Source: Pseudomonas sp. 10S4
GTDB taxonomy: Bacteria > Pseudomonadota > Gammaproteobacteria > Pseudomonadales > Pseudomonadaceae
NCBI RefSeq assembly: GCF_034344865.1
Contig: NZ_CP133774.1
Coordinates: 7,006,001-7,070,000, forward strand
Reading direction: 5' to 3'
DNA: 64,000 bases
Part shown: positions 18,405 through 27,199 of the stretch, piece after piece
Layout of the letters: each line of letters starts with the position of its first letter
Numbering within the stretch: position 1 is the stretch's first letter
The notes under the pieces: generated by a model
Seen by the model: the letters and a program-made list of their open reading frames with translations, nothing else
Told to the model about the DNA's origin: nothing
Databases searched by the model: none
Made by a program: the position numbers and the translations under genes

Positions 18405-19751
18405 ATGAGCCAACCCTGGAGCCCTGACAGCTGGCGCGCCTTGCCGATCCAGCAACAACCCCAATACCCCGACGCAGCGCATTTGCTGCAGGTCGAGCAA
18501 ACCCTGGCCAGCTATCCGCCGCTGGTGTTTGCCGGTGAAGCCCGGGAGTTGCGCCGTCAGTTTGCCGAAGTGACCCAGGGCCGCGCGTTTCTGTTGCAGG
18601 GCGGCGATTGCGCCGAAAGCTTCGCCGAGTTCTCCGCCGCGAAAATCCGCGACACCTTCAAAGTGTTGCTGCAAATGGCGATCGTCATGACCTTCGCCGC
18701 CGGTTGCCCGGTGGTCAAGGTCGGGCGCATGGCCGGTCAGTTCGCCAAGCCACGTTCGGCCAACGACGAAACCATCAACGGCGTGACCCTGCCCGCCTAC
18801 CGTGGCGACATCGTCAACGGCATCGGTTTCGACGAAAAAAGCCGCGTCCCGGACCCGGAACGCCTGTTGCAGTCCTATCACCAGTCCACCGCGACCCTGA
18901 ACCTGCTGCGCGCCTTCGCCCAGGGCGGGTTTGCCGACCTGCATCAGGTGCACAAGTGGAACCTGGATTTCATCGCCAATTCGGCGCTGGCCGAGAAATA
19001 CAGCCATCTGGCCGATCGCATCGATGAAACCCTGGCCTTCATGCGCGCCTGCGGCATGGACACCTCGCCACAACTACGCGAAACCAGTTTCTTCACCGCC
19101 CACGAAGCGCTGCTGCTGAACTTCGAACAAGCCTTTGTCCGTCGCGACAGCCTGACCAACGATTACTACGACTGCTCGGCCCACATGCTGTGGATCGGCG
19201 ACCGTACCCGTCAGCTCGACGGCGCACACGTCGAGTTCCTGCGCGGCGTGAACAACCCGATCGGCGTGAAAGTCGGCCCGAGCATGAACCCCGAGGACCT
19301 GATTCGCCTGATCGACGTGCTTAATCCGGACAACGATCCAGGTCGCCTGAACCTGATTGCACGGATGGGCGCGAACAAGGTCGGCGATCATCTGCCGCAG
19401 TTGATTCGCGCTGTTGAGCGTGAAGGCAAGAAAGTGCTGTGGAGCTGCGACCCGATGCACGGCAACACCATCAAGGCCAGCAGCGGCTACAAGACCCGCG
19501 ATTTCGCGCAAATCCTCGGCGAGGTTAAGCAGTTCTTCCAGGTCCACGAAGCGGAAGGCACCTATGCCGGCGGTATCCACATCGAAATGACCGGGCAGAA
19601 CGTGACCGAGTGCATTGGTGGCGCGCGGCCGATTACCGAGGATGGGTTGTCGGACCGTTACCACACCCATTGCGATCCGCGGATGAATGCTGATCAGTCG
19701 CTGGAGTTGGCGTTTTTGATTGCCGAGACGTTGAAGCAAGTCCGCCGGTGA
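18405..19751 (+). CDS. Class II 3-deoxy-7-phosphoheptulonate (DAHP) synthase
   Basis: A 448-residue plant/actinobacterial-type (AroA-II) DAHP synthase that condenses PEP and erythrose-4-phosphate, the first step to aromatic amino acids. Landmarks are [11 protein letters not shown], the metal-binding Cys in that loop, [24 protein letters not shown], the SCDPMHGNT segment and [13 protein letters not shown]. aeruginosa PA2843 is this enzyme at the same chromosomal place. A second, class I, enzyme is at 34057, so the strain has two unrelated isoenzymes. ATG 18405 is preferred over GTG 18402. Confidence 0.95.
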   Translation: MSQPWSPDSWRALPIQQQPQYPDAAHLLQVEQTLASYPPLVFAGEARELRRQFAEVTQGRAFLLQGGDCAESFAEFSAAKIRDTFKVLLQMAIVMTFAAGCPVVKVGRMAGQFAKPRSANDETINGVTLPAYRGDIVNGIGFDEKSRVPDPERLLQSYHQSTATLNLLRAFAQGGFADLHQVHKWNLDFIANSALAEKYSHLADRIDETLAFMRACGMDTSPQLRETSFFTAHEALLLNFEQAFVRRDSLTNDYYDCSAHMLWIGDRTRQLDGAHVEFLRGVNNPIGVKVGPSMNPEDLIRLIDVLNPDNDPGRLNLIARMGANKVGDHLPQLIRAVEREGKKVLWSCDPMHGNTIKASSGYKTRDFAQILGEVKQFFQVHEAEGTYAGGIHIEMTGQNVTECIGGARPITEDGLSDRYHTHCDPRMNADQSLELAFLIAETLKQVRR

Positions 19752-19783
19752 GTCAGCCAGTCTCTGGTTGATTGACCTACCGC

Positions 19784-19849
19784 TATCGCGAGCAAGCTCG
19801 CTCCCACAGTGGATCACCTAACCCCTGTGGGAGCGAGCTTGCTCGCGAT
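19784..19849. repeat. REPIN (short spacer)
   Basis: ATCGCGAGCAAGCTCGCTCCCACA and its complement flank an ~18-bp spacer between convergent genes. Confidence 0.9.
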
Positions 19850-19858
19850 GACGTCAGC

Positions 19859-21088
19859 TCAATCACCACAAATTTGAGCCAATGCCACTCTTAACCGCCC
19901 CGCACTCACCCGCTGACAATTCAACTGCACCCGCTCCAAGCCCAACCAATCCGCCATCTGCCGCAAATTGACCGCCAACGCCATCATCCCCGCCTCATCC
20001 AGCCCCGGCTCTTCTTCATGCACGGCGTGCACCGCCAAACGGCCCAACGCCCGTTCAGCTCGCAAATCCACCCGCGCAGCAATCCGTTCGTTGTGCAAAA
20101 ACGGCAACACGTAATAGCCGTAGACCCGTTTGTCCTTCGGCGTGTAGATCTCCAACCGATACCGGAAATCAAACAACCGCTCGGTGCGGCTACGCTCCCA
20201 GATCAGCGAATCAAACGGTGACAGCAAGGCGCTGGCCTCGACCTTGCGCGGCACCTTGGGCTCGGGCAGGCAATAAGCCGGATGCCGCCAGCCCTCGACT
20301 TCGCAGGTCAGCAGCTCACCGGCCTCGACCAACTCCGCCACACGCCGTCGGCTGTCGGCCGGGTTCAGGCGAAAATAGTCCCGCAGGTCCTTTTCCGTCG
20401 CCACACCCAAGGCATTCGCGGCATGCAACAACAGACCGCGTTGGGCTTCGGCTTCTGTGAGCAAAGGCTGCTGGAGAACGGCCGAGGGAATGACTCGCTC
20501 TGGCAAATCGTAAAGCCGTTCGAACCCGCGCCGGCCAGCGACAGTCACTTCCCCAGCGGCAAACAGCCATTCCAGCGCATGCTTTTCGGCGCTCCAGTCC
20601 CACCACGGCCCGGCCCGTTCCTGACGGGTCGACAAACTGCCAGCGCCCAGCGCGCCCAATTCCTCAACCGAACCCAGCACCCGGCGAATCGTGTCCTGTT
20701 CCTCACGCCCAAACCGCGCCAGTTGCTGGTAGATGTCTTCGCCACGGGTAGCGCGCTGCATGCGCCAGCGCATCAGCGGGTACATGGACAACGGCAACAA
20801 CGAAGCTTCGTGGCCCCAATATTCGAACAACGTGCGTCGACGGCCCTGACTCCAGGCAGCCTGGTCGAGCAAGTCGGATGAATAGTTGCCGAGGCGGGAA
20901 AACAAGGGAAGGTAGTGCGAGCGCACTAACGCATTGACCGAATCGATCTGCAAAATGCCCAGGCGTTCGATCAGTCGGTTGAGTTGTACCGGCTTGATCG
21001 CCGCTGGCGGCTGGCGCCCGTTGAACCCTTGGGCAGCCAGTGCCAGACGTCGAGCCTGTTTGTTGGAAAAGGACAGCGTTGCGGGCAT
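19859..21088 (-). CDS. HTH_42 (YcaQ/AlkX-type) DNA glycosylase
   Basis: A 409-residue protein of the winged-helix YcaQ/AlkZ family. E. coli YcaQ (AlkX) unhooks interstrand crosslinks made by nitrogen mustards, and Streptomyces AlkZ repairs azinomycin adducts. The catalytic-loop motif reads Q47-I-D49 (LGILQIDSVN), the Gln-x-Asp form of the AlkX branch rather than the Gln-x-Gln of AlkZ. The conserved LLSPFDSLIWERSRTERLF and YGYYVLPFLH segments are intact. The start at 21088 has AAGGAG 6 bp upstream. It is monocistronic by appearance. The in vivo lesion is unknown; it is a housekeeping-type repair enzyme rather than part of a visible biosynthetic cluster. Confidence 0.85.
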   Translation of the reverse strand: MPATLSFSNKQARRLALAAQGFNGRQPPAAIKPVQLNRLIERLGILQIDSVNALVRSHYLPLFSRLGNYSSDLLDQAAWSQGRRRTLFEYWGHEASLLPLSMYPLMRWRMQRATRGEDIYQQLARFGREEQDTIRRVLGSVEELGALGAGSLSTRQERAGPWWDWSAEKHALEWLFAAGEVTVAGRRGFERLYDLPERVIPSAVLQQPLLTEAEAQRGLLLHAANALGVATEKDLRDYFRLNPADSRRRVAELVEAGELLTCEVEGWRHPAYCLPEPKVPRKVEASALLSPFDSLIWERSRTERLFDFRYRLEIYTPKDKRVYGYYVLPFLHNERIAARVDLRAERALGRLAVHAVHEEEPGLDEAGMMALAVNLRQMADWLGLERVQLNCQRVSAGRLRVALAQICGD

Positions 21089-21152
21089 GAGCATCTCCTT
21101 GTCTGCTCGCAACCTACCTCACCAGGAAGGGGTTTGTGTAGCAATGGAATCA

Positions 21153-21371
21153 TCATTTATGCATCGGATCGTCCCAGAACGGCCGGATCGATTCGTGCTC
21201 GACATCCGCACGACTCACGCCGATGTCCTTCAGCGCTTCATCGCTCAGGCTCGCCAATAGCTCACGTTCGCGGTGAAGTTCGTACCAGCGACTAAACTTG
21301 TGCAGCAAATCGGAAACCGCGTGGATTGAGAATTTTTCTGCCGTTACATGCTCGTGTTGACCTTTCATCAT
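21153..21371 (-). CDS. DUF1127 small basic protein
   Basis: A 72-residue protein whose C-terminal half has the DUF1127 core RERELLASLSDEALKDIGVSRADVE. Proteins of this family are small, arginine-rich and in several proteobacteria affect RNA turnover or phosphate and carbon metabolism; no role can be assigned here. A strong GGAGG lies 5 bp before the ATG at 21371. It diverges from the LysR gene at 21465 across 93 bp, so the regulator may control it (inference from position). Confidence 0.85.
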   Translation of the reverse strand: MMKGQHEHVTAEKFSIHAVSDLLHKFSRWYELHRERELLASLSDEALKDIGVSRADVEHESIRPFWDDPMHK

Positions 21372-21464
21372 GTCGCCCTCCTTTAGGGATGGCTCAAGTC
21401 TCGCGCCGAAGCTAAGATCAATCCAACGAATGTTTCTGATGGTATGCATCTCGGAGATTGATGA

Positions 21465-22319
21465 ATGTCGGCGTACCCAAGTATCGATACTGATGTACTG
21501 CGCACCTTTGTTGCCATCGCCGACCAGGGCGGCTTCACCCGTGCCGGCGAAATGGTCAACCGCACTCAGTCTGCGGTGAGCATGCAGATGAAACGCCTGG
21601 AAGAGGACGTGTTGCAGCGCCAGCTGTTCGAACGCGACGGGCGCCAGGTCAAGCTGACCGCCGAAGGCCAGGTGCTGCTCGGCTATGCGCGACGCATCCT
21701 CAAACTCCACAGCGAAGTCTTCAATACCCTGCGCGAGCCGCACATGGTCGGCACGGTGCGCATCGGCACGCCGGATGATTACGTGATGCGCTTTCTGCCG
21801 GGGATCCTGTCGCGCTTCGCGCAGTTCTACCCGCTGATCCAGATCGAAGTTCATTGCGAATCGACCAAGCAACTGTTGCAGCGCCAGGACCTGGACTTGT
21901 CGATCGTCACCCGTGAGCCGGGCACCGAGATTGGCCAGTTGCTGCGCAAGGAACGTTTTGTCTGGGCCGAAGCGCAATGTTTCAGCGCCCACGAGCAAAC
22001 GCCCCTGCCCCTGGCGATGTTCAACAGTGATTGTTTCTGCCGGTTGTGGGCGTGCAACGCCCTCGACGCGATGGGCCGCGATTACCGCATTGCCTACAAC
22101 AGCTCGAGCCTGTCGGCGCTGATGGCGGTGGTCAGCGCCGGGCTGGCGGTGACCGCGCAACTGGAAAGCCTGATCACCCCGGACATGCGTATCCTCGGCG
22201 CCGCCGAAGACCTGCCGCTGCTGCCCGAGGCCTGCATTATGCTGGTGCGCAACCTGCACAACCCGTCGCCAATCACCGAATGCCTGGCCGAGCACATCGT
22301 CGAAGGCTTCAAACTTTAA
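21465..22319 (+). CDS. LysR-family regulator (LrhA/HexA-like)
   Basis: A 284-residue LysR-type regulator with the N-terminal winged helix (IDTDVLRTFVAIADQGGFTRAGEMVNRTQSAVSMQMKRLE, split here for length between residues 7 and 47) and a C-terminal effector domain. The IDTDVLRTFVAIAD start and the short effector domain resemble the LrhA/HexA/PecT branch, which often regulates motility and secondary metabolism. It diverges from the DUF1127 gene, and its 3' end overlaps the TauE/SafE gene on the other strand by about 11 bp once that gene's frame is repaired. Confidence 0.88.
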   Translation: MSAYPSIDTDVLRTFVAIADQGGFTRAGEMVNRTQSAVSMQMKRLEEDVLQRQLFERDGRQVKLTAEGQVLLGYARRILKLHSEVFNTLREPHMVGTVRIGTPDDYVMRFLPGILSRFAQFYPLIQIEVHCESTKQLLQRQDLDLSIVTREPGTEIGQLLRKERFVWAEAQCFSAHEQTPLPLAMFNSDCFCRLWACNALDAMGRDYRIAYNSSSLSALMAVVSAGLAVTAQLESLITPDMRILGAAEDLPLLPEACIMLVRNLHNPSPITECLAEHIVEGFKL

Positions 22320-23059
22320 ACGCGAGCATCACCGCACAGAACACCAGGAAACCACAGAACAGCCCGCGCAGCAGACCGTTCCGGCATGGCGTGAGCGACT
22401 TTCACACCCCAACTGATGCTCAGCAATCCACCGACTGCCAAGGGCAGGCCAATCATCCAGTTCACTTGATGATGCGCCGCGTAAGTTACCAAGGTAACGC
22501 CGGTGCTCGGCAACGCCAGCGCCAGCGACAAACCTTGGGCCACCACCTGAGTGGTGCCGAACAGGCTGGTCAGCACCGGCGTCGCCACCACCGCCCCGCC
22601 CACACCAAACAACCCGCCCATGGTCCCGGATGCCGCGCCCAGCACGCCCAGCCATGGCCATGAGTAATGCATTTGTGAGGATGCCGGCGCGTTGGCAGTG
22701 AACATTCGCACAAGGTTGTAGGTCGACAGGGCGACCAGGAACGCGACAAATCCCACGCGCATGGTTTGCGCATCAATGCCCACTGCCCAGATCGAACCGA
22801 TCCAGGCAAAGCAGAACCCCATCGAAGCCAGTGGCAATGCATGGCGCAATTCAATGCGATTGCGTTGGTGATAACGCCACAGCGCGAGCATCACGTTCGG
22901 CACCACCATCACCAGCGCCGTGCCTTGGGCCAGTTGCTGGTCGAGCCCGCACAACACGCCGAGCAGCGGAATGGCGATCAGACCACCGCCAATGCCGAAC
23001 AAACCACCCAAAGTGCCCAGGGCCGCGCCAAAGATCAGGTACATCAAAAACTCAATCAC
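22309..23059 (-). pseudogene. TauE/SafE-family permease, last ~20 codons shifted by a one-base insertion
   Basis: About 250 residues with eight membrane segments and the duplicated TauE/SafE motif GxLGGLFGIGGG (near the N-terminus) and GTMGGLFGVGGA (middle). The family exports sulfite or organosulfonates, or takes up small anions. As read, the frame ends ARAVLWFPGVLCGDARV at 22316. Removing one A near 22375 gives the natural hydrophobic end LLRGLFCGFLVFCAVMLAFKV in two parts (LLRGLFCGF, LVFCAVMLAFKV) and a stop at 22309. The GTG start at 23059 has GAGGGA upstream. It diverges from a LysR gene that may be its regulator. The indel is probably a sequence error. Confidence 0.78.
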
Positions 23060-23169
23060 AGGCCAATTCCCTCTCGTCAGGTCTTTCATCCTACGCAGTC
23101 GGCGCTAGCGGGGAAACGCACAGCAACGCACAATGGCTGTGCCGATTTCGCACAGGCACTGGTAGAACC

Positions 23170-24126
23170 ATGAACCCCAATCAATTGACCGACCAACTCG
23201 GGCTGTTCCTCGATGTGCTGGAAACCGGGAGCTTTTCCGCCGCGTCCCGGCGCCATCCGCTGACGCCTTCGGCGGTGGCCCGACGCATCGACAGTCTGGA
23301 AAACGCGGTCGGCAGCCAGTTGTTTCTGCGTAGCACCCACGCCGTGCGCGCGACCCCGGCCGGGTTGGCGTTTGCCGAACGTGCGCGGCGGATCGTTGCC
23401 GAGCTGCGCCTGGCCCGGGCCGAAGCGGTGTCCCTGAGCAGCGCGCCCGAAGGCTTGATTCGGGTCGACGCGCCAGCGGCATTCGGACGCCGGCATCTGG
23501 CCCCGGTCATTGCCGATTTTCTGATGCTGTATCCCGGCCTCGACGTGCAATTGCACCTGATCGACAGCTTTGTCGACATGCAGGGCTTGAACCTGGGCAA
23601 GGTCGATCTGGTGCTGCGCGCCGGGCAGATCGCCGATACCCGGCTGGTGGCCACACCGCTGGCGAACATGGTGCGCATTGCCTGCGCCAGTCCCGACTAT
23701 TTGAAGCGCCGAGGCGTGCCGACCGATCCGTCGCAACTGAGCGAACACGATGGTCTGGACTGGGACGGCCTGGCCCCGCCCTTCGCCTGGCGCTTTGAAC
23801 GGGACGGGCACATGCAGTTGCACCGACCCGCGCGCATCCGCATGAGCGCCAACAATGCCGAAGCGCTGGTCTGCGGCGCACTGGCCGGGCTGGGCATCGC
23901 GCACCTGCCGACATGGCTGGCCAGCGAATACCTGCTGCGCGGCGAACTGCTGCCGCTGTTCTGCGAAAAGGGCTTGCCAAAACCCGAGACCGCAGGGATT
24001 TACGCTCTGCGCCTGGAGCAACAGGCCAGTTCTCGCAGTCGTTTGCTGCTGGAATACCTGAAAACCCGCTTCAGCCCGATTGCCCCATGGGATCTGGCGC
24101 TGCAAAGCGATCTGGGCCGGCACTAG
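23170..24126 (+). CDS. LysR-family transcriptional regulator
   Basis: A 318-residue LysR protein. The helix-turn-helix region (LFLDVLETGSFSAASRRH, then SAVARRIDSLENAVG) is followed by a periplasmic-binding-protein-like effector domain with the CrgA-type NAEALVCGALAGLGIAHLP segment. It diverges from the TauE/SafE permease gene over 110 bp, the classic arrangement in which a LysR protein controls its neighbour in response to a transported substrate (inference). The start is the first ATG after the intergenic gap. Confidence 0.9.
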   Translation: MNPNQLTDQLGLFLDVLETGSFSAASRRHPLTPSAVARRIDSLENAVGSQLFLRSTHAVRATPAGLAFAERARRIVAELRLARAEAVSLSSAPEGLIRVDAPAAFGRRHLAPVIADFLMLYPGLDVQLHLIDSFVDMQGLNLGKVDLVLRAGQIADTRLVATPLANMVRIACASPDYLKRRGVPTDPSQLSEHDGLDWDGLAPPFAWRFERDGHMQLHRPARIRMSANNAEALVCGALAGLGIAHLPTWLASEYLLRGELLPLFCEKGLPKPETAGIYALRLEQQASSRSRLLLEYLKTRFSPIAPWDLALQSDLGRH

Positions 24127-24194
24127 CCATAATTATCTGGCGCATTAAAGATTCGCCCGCTAGATTCATGACGATCACTGATCAAGGCTTTGAC

Positions 24195-24656
24195 ATGACC
24201 ACCGAACGCAACACCCCGGACAACTGCGACAACCTGCTGCTGGACAATCAGGTCTGCTTCGCCTTGCACTCCACTTCGCTACTGATGACCAAGGTCTACA
24301 AACCTTTGCTGCAAGCACTGGGGCTAACCTATCCGCAGTACCTGGCGATGATGGTGTTGTGGGAACGGGATGGATTGACCGTAGGCGAAATCAGCACGCG
24401 ACTGCTGACCGATCCGGGGTCGTTGACGCCGCTGCTTAAACGCCTGGAAGTCGAAGGTTTGCTCAGCCGGACCCGCAGCCGTGAAGATGAACGGGTGGTG
24501 ATTGTCGAACTGACCGAACAGGGTCGCGCCCTGCGGGACAAGGCTCGGGACATTCCGCAGTGCATCCTTGGCGCCAGCGGGCAGACAATTGAGCAGTTGA
24601 AGAAGCTGCAAGCGGATCTCCAGGAGCTGCGCAGCCACCTGCAAGACAGCCTCTGA
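24195..24656 (+). CDS. ohrR: Organic hydroperoxide-sensing repressor OhrR
   Basis: A 153-residue MarR-family repressor of the 2-Cys OhrR type. The sensing Cys21 lies in NQVCFALHSTS and the resolving Cys123 in IPQCILG, matching the Xanthomonas C22/C127 layout. The recognition helix LTDPGSLTPLLKRLE and wing RSREDERVV are present. ATG 24195 is chosen with AAGG 7 bp upstream; an ATG at 24168 is in frame but poorer. It precedes ohr in the same direction, with a REPIN and operator-like repeats between, so ohr probably has its own OhrR-controlled promoter. Confidence 0.93.
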   Translation: MTTERNTPDNCDNLLLDNQVCFALHSTSLLMTKVYKPLLQALGLTYPQYLAMMVLWERDGLTVGEISTRLLTDPGSLTPLLKRLEVEGLLSRTRSREDERVVIVELTEQGRALRDKARDIPQCILGASGQTIEQLKKLQADLQELRSHLQDSL

Positions 24657-24679
24657 TCTCCAATCCACCACAATTCCCC

Positions 24680-24769
24680 TGTGGGAGCGGGCTTGCTCGC
24701 GAAAGCGGTGTGTCAATCTGCATTGATGTCGACTGACACACCGTTTTCGCGAGCAAGCCCGCTCCCACA
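24680..24769. repeat. REPIN with long conserved spacer
   Basis: Inverted REP units TGTGGGAGCGGGCTTGCTCG flank a spacer holding GGTGTGTCA, TTGATGTCGACTG and TGACACACCG. The same spacer type is seen at 46106-46194. Confidence 0.9.
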
Positions 24770-24925
24770 TTTGTCTTATGGCGTTGCTGAAGCCATCGTT
24801 CACTCCCTCTTCGCAAAAAAATCACTCGCCGAAGATCCTGAACCAATCGCTCTAACTCAATAGTCTTTCCGGCATTCGACGCCCCGCTCATTCGAGTTCG
24901 CCAAACTTTTTCAAAAATTTATATT

Positions 24926-24987
24926 GCGCGCAAACTATTAGCGAACTACATTTACCTCGCAGTTACTTAGCGCGCAAACATTTAGCG
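24926..24987 (+). promoter_or_regulatory. Candidate OhrR operator: two 18-bp direct repeats before ohr
   Basis: GCGCGCAAACTATTAGCG (24926-24943) and GCGCGCAAACATTTAGCG (24970-24987) agree at 16 of 18 positions. They start 44 bp apart, about four helical turns, and the second ends 33 bp before the ohr ATG. Cooperative repressor binding on one DNA face is the simplest reading; identity of the protein is inferred from the neighbouring ohrR. Confidence 0.5.
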
Positions 24988-25020
24988 CAAAACACCAAAA
25001 ACCCGAATGAGACTCACACC

Positions 25021-25440
25021 ATGCAAACTCTCTACACCGCAATCGCAACCTCCACCGGTGGCCGTGACGGTCGTGCGGTTTCCAGCGACGACATCCTCGA
25101 CGTCAAACTCGCCACTCCGAAAGAACTCGGTGGTGCTGGCGGCTCGGCGACCAACCCGGAACAACTGTTCGCCGCCGGCTACTCCGCCTGTTTCATCGGC
25201 GCACTGAAGTTCGTCGCCAGCCAGACCAAACGCACCATCCCGAACGACGCTTCGATCACCGCCCATGTCGGCATCGGCCAGATCCCGGGCGGTTTCGGAC
25301 TGGACATTGACCTGCACATCAGCCTGCCGGGTCTTGAGCAAGCCGATGCACAAACCCTGGTTGATGCCGCTCACCAGGTCTGCCCGTACTCGAACGCCAC
25401 CCGTGGCAACGTCGATGTGCGCCTGCACGTCACCGTTTAA
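25021..25440 (+). CDS. ohr: Organic hydroperoxide resistance protein Ohr
   Basis: A 139-residue OsmC/Ohr-family thiol peroxidase that reduces fatty-acid and aromatic hydroperoxides using lipoylated proteins. The catalytic pair is visible: Cys in GYSACFIGALK (~57) and Cys in HQVCPYSNATRGN (~121), with the conserved Arg18 region GGRDGRAVS. Length is typical. It lies downstream of ohrR and is followed within 32 bp by an esterase gene on the same strand that may be co-transcribed. Confidence 0.96.
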   Translation: MQTLYTAIATSTGGRDGRAVSSDDILDVKLATPKELGGAGGSATNPEQLFAAGYSACFIGALKFVASQTKRTIPNDASITAHVGIGQIPGGFGLDIDLHISLPGLEQADAQTLVDAAHQVCPYSNATRGNVDVRLHVTV

Positions 25441-25472
25441 CTGCTGATTCCAGGCCCGAACAGGAAACGACC

Positions 25473-26489
25473 ATGAACACATTCAGCAAAGTCTTGACCG
25501 GTACCCTTCTCGCCCTGTCCGTCCACAGCGCATTTGCAGGCGATGGGGTTGAACACAACACCCAGGCGTTCCTCGATGCTCTGAACGCCGGCACCGGCAA
25601 ACCGATGGAACAGCTCACACCTAAAGAAGCCCGCGCGGTTCTGGTGGGTGCGCAAGCCGGGGTGAAACTGACGCTGCCAAAAGCCGATGTCAGTCAGAAG
25701 ACCATTCAAGTCGATGGTCAACCGATTAGCCTGACCATCGTCCGGCCAGCCGGGGTCAAGGGCGAGCTGCCAGTGTTCATGTTCTTCCATGGCGGCGGCT
25801 GGGTGCTGGGGGATTTCCCGACCCACGAACGGCTGGTTCGGGACTTGGTAACGGGTTCGGGTGCGGCGGCGGTGTTCGTCAATTACACCCCGTCACCGGA
25901 AGCGCACTACCCGGTGGCGATCAACCAGGCCTACGCCGCCACGAAGTGGGTGGCCGAGCACGGTAAAGAGATCAACGTCGATGGCAAACGCCTGGCGGTG
26001 GCGGGTAACAGTGTCGGTGGCAACATGGCCGCAGTGGTTGCGCTGATGGCCAAGGACAAAGGCACGCCGGCCATCAAGTTCCAGGTGCTGCTGTGGCCGG
26101 TTACTGATGCAAGCTTCGAGACCGCCTCCTACAACCAGTTTGCCGAGGGGCACTTCCTCACCAAAAACATGATGAAGTGGTTCTGGGACAACTACACCAC
26201 CGATGCCCAGCAACGTAACGAGATCTACGCATCACCGCTGCGAGCGACCACCGCACAGCTCAAAGGCCTGCCTCCGGCGCTGGTACAGACCGCTGGCGCC
26301 GACGTGTTGCGCGATGAAGGCGAGGCCTACGCCCGCAAACTCGACGAGGCCGGCGTGCCGGTCACGGCGGTTCGCTACAACGGCATGATCCACGACTACG
26401 GGTTGCTCAATGTGGTGAGTCAGGTGCCGGAGGTGCGTTCGGCGATTCTGCAAGCGTCCGAAGAACTCAAGCAACACCTGAAGAAATAA
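25473..26489 (+). CDS. Exported alpha/beta hydrolase, HSL-type esterase
   Basis: A 338-residue hydrolase with an N-terminal signal peptide (LLALSVHSAFA, cut before GDG). The HSL-family oxyanion motif HGGGW (~105), the nucleophile elbow GNSVGG (~179), the acidic residue in ADVLRDEG and the catalytic His in MIHDYG are all in place, so it should be an active periplasmic carboxylesterase. The nucleophile motif has Asn where most family members have Asp. It is 32 bp after ohr with its own GGAAACG ribosome site, perhaps part of the peroxide-induced unit. A bidirectional terminator separates it from efp. Confidence 0.87.
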   Translation: MNTFSKVLTGTLLALSVHSAFAGDGVEHNTQAFLDALNAGTGKPMEQLTPKEARAVLVGAQAGVKLTLPKADVSQKTIQVDGQPISLTIVRPAGVKGELPVFMFFHGGGWVLGDFPTHERLVRDLVTGSGAAAVFVNYTPSPEAHYPVAINQAYAATKWVAEHGKEINVDGKRLAVAGNSVGGNMAAVVALMAKDKGTPAIKFQVLLWPVTDASFETASYNQFAEGHFLTKNMMKWFWDNYTTDAQQRNEIYASPLRATTAQLKGLPPALVQTAGADVLRDEGEAYARKLDEAGVPVTAVRYNGMIHDYGLLNVVSQVPEVRSAILQASEELKQHLKK

Positions 26490-26532
26490 CACCGCTCGCT
26501 CCTACAAAGGTCATGCGTATTTCTGGCAGGCA

Positions 26533-26565
26533 CAAAAAAGCCCGACTCAATGGTCGGGCTTTTTC
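26533..26565. terminator. Bidirectional Rho-independent terminator
   Basis: AAAAAAGCCCGAC and GTCGGGCTTTTT arms between the convergent esterase and efp genes. Confidence 0.92.
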
Positions 26566-26581
26566 ATTACTCAAGCTGTGC

Positions 26582-27151
26582 TTATTTAGCACGGCCTTTG
26601 TAGGAACCGCCTTCGCGGGTGTCGATTTCGATGCGATCACCGATTTCGATGAAGTCGGCAACTTGCAGCTCAGTACCGTTGCTCAACTTGGCAGGCTTCA
26701 TGACTTTGCCGGAAGTGTCACCGCGAGCGGAACCTTCGGTGTAGTCAACTACGCGCACGATAGTGGTCGGCAGTTCTACGGAAACCAGGCGCTCTTCGAA
26801 GAAGATCGCTTCGCAAACATCGGTCATGCCTTCTTCAACGAAAGGCAGAACGGCTTCGATGTCCTCAGCGTTCAGCTCGTACATGGTGTAGTCAGTGGTG
26901 TCCATGAACGTGTAGGTGTCGCCGCTGATGAAGGACAGGGTCGCTTCTTTACGGTCGAGGATTACGTCGTCCAGTTTGTCGTCAGCGCTGTAAACGATCT
27001 CGGTCTTGTAACCGGTCAGCAGGTTCTTCAGCTTGGTCTTCATGATCGCGCTGTTACGACCGGACTTGGTGAATTCAGCTTTCTGAACCAGCCAAGGATC
27101 GTTTTCGAGACGGATCACGGTACCGGGTTTCAGTTCTTTACCAGTTTTCAT
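26582..27151 (-). CDS. efp: Translation elongation factor P
   Basis: A 189-residue EF-P that relieves ribosome stalling at polyproline stretches. The three domains are full length and the modification loop reads FTKSGRNSA with Arg at position 32, the residue rhamnosylated in Pseudomonas, instead of the lysine modified in E. coli. The enzyme for this, earP, is directly upstream on the same strand with 48 bp between, so the factor and its activator form a conserved pair. Confidence 0.97.
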   Translation of the reverse strand: MKTGKELKPGTVIRLENDPWLVQKAEFTKSGRNSAIMKTKLKNLLTGYKTEIVYSADDKLDDVILDRKEATLSFISGDTYTFMDTTDYTMYELNAEDIEAVLPFVEEGMTDVCEAIFFEERLVSVELPTTIVRVVDYTEGSARGDTSGKVMKPAKLSNGTELQVADFIEIGDRIEIDTREGGSYKGRAK

Positions 27152-27199
27152 TGCGAATATCCGAATTTGGATGGGATTTACAAAAATCTAGGCCGCGTA

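Larger units (their letters stand above)
24657..25020. other. ohrR-ohr intergenic region
   Basis: 364 bases without a gene. It contains a REPIN at 24680-24769 and, in an AT-rich stretch just before ohr, two near-identical 18-bp repeats (24926-24943 and 24970-24987). The repeats and AT-richness point to the ohr promoter and operator; the piece between 24770 and 24900 shows nothing further. Confidence 0.6.

Noticed and set aside
21153..22295. 380-residue minus-strand frame covering the LysR gene
   Set aside because: Only its last 72 residues, the DUF1127 protein with its own ribosome site, are real; the rest is antisense to the LysR gene.
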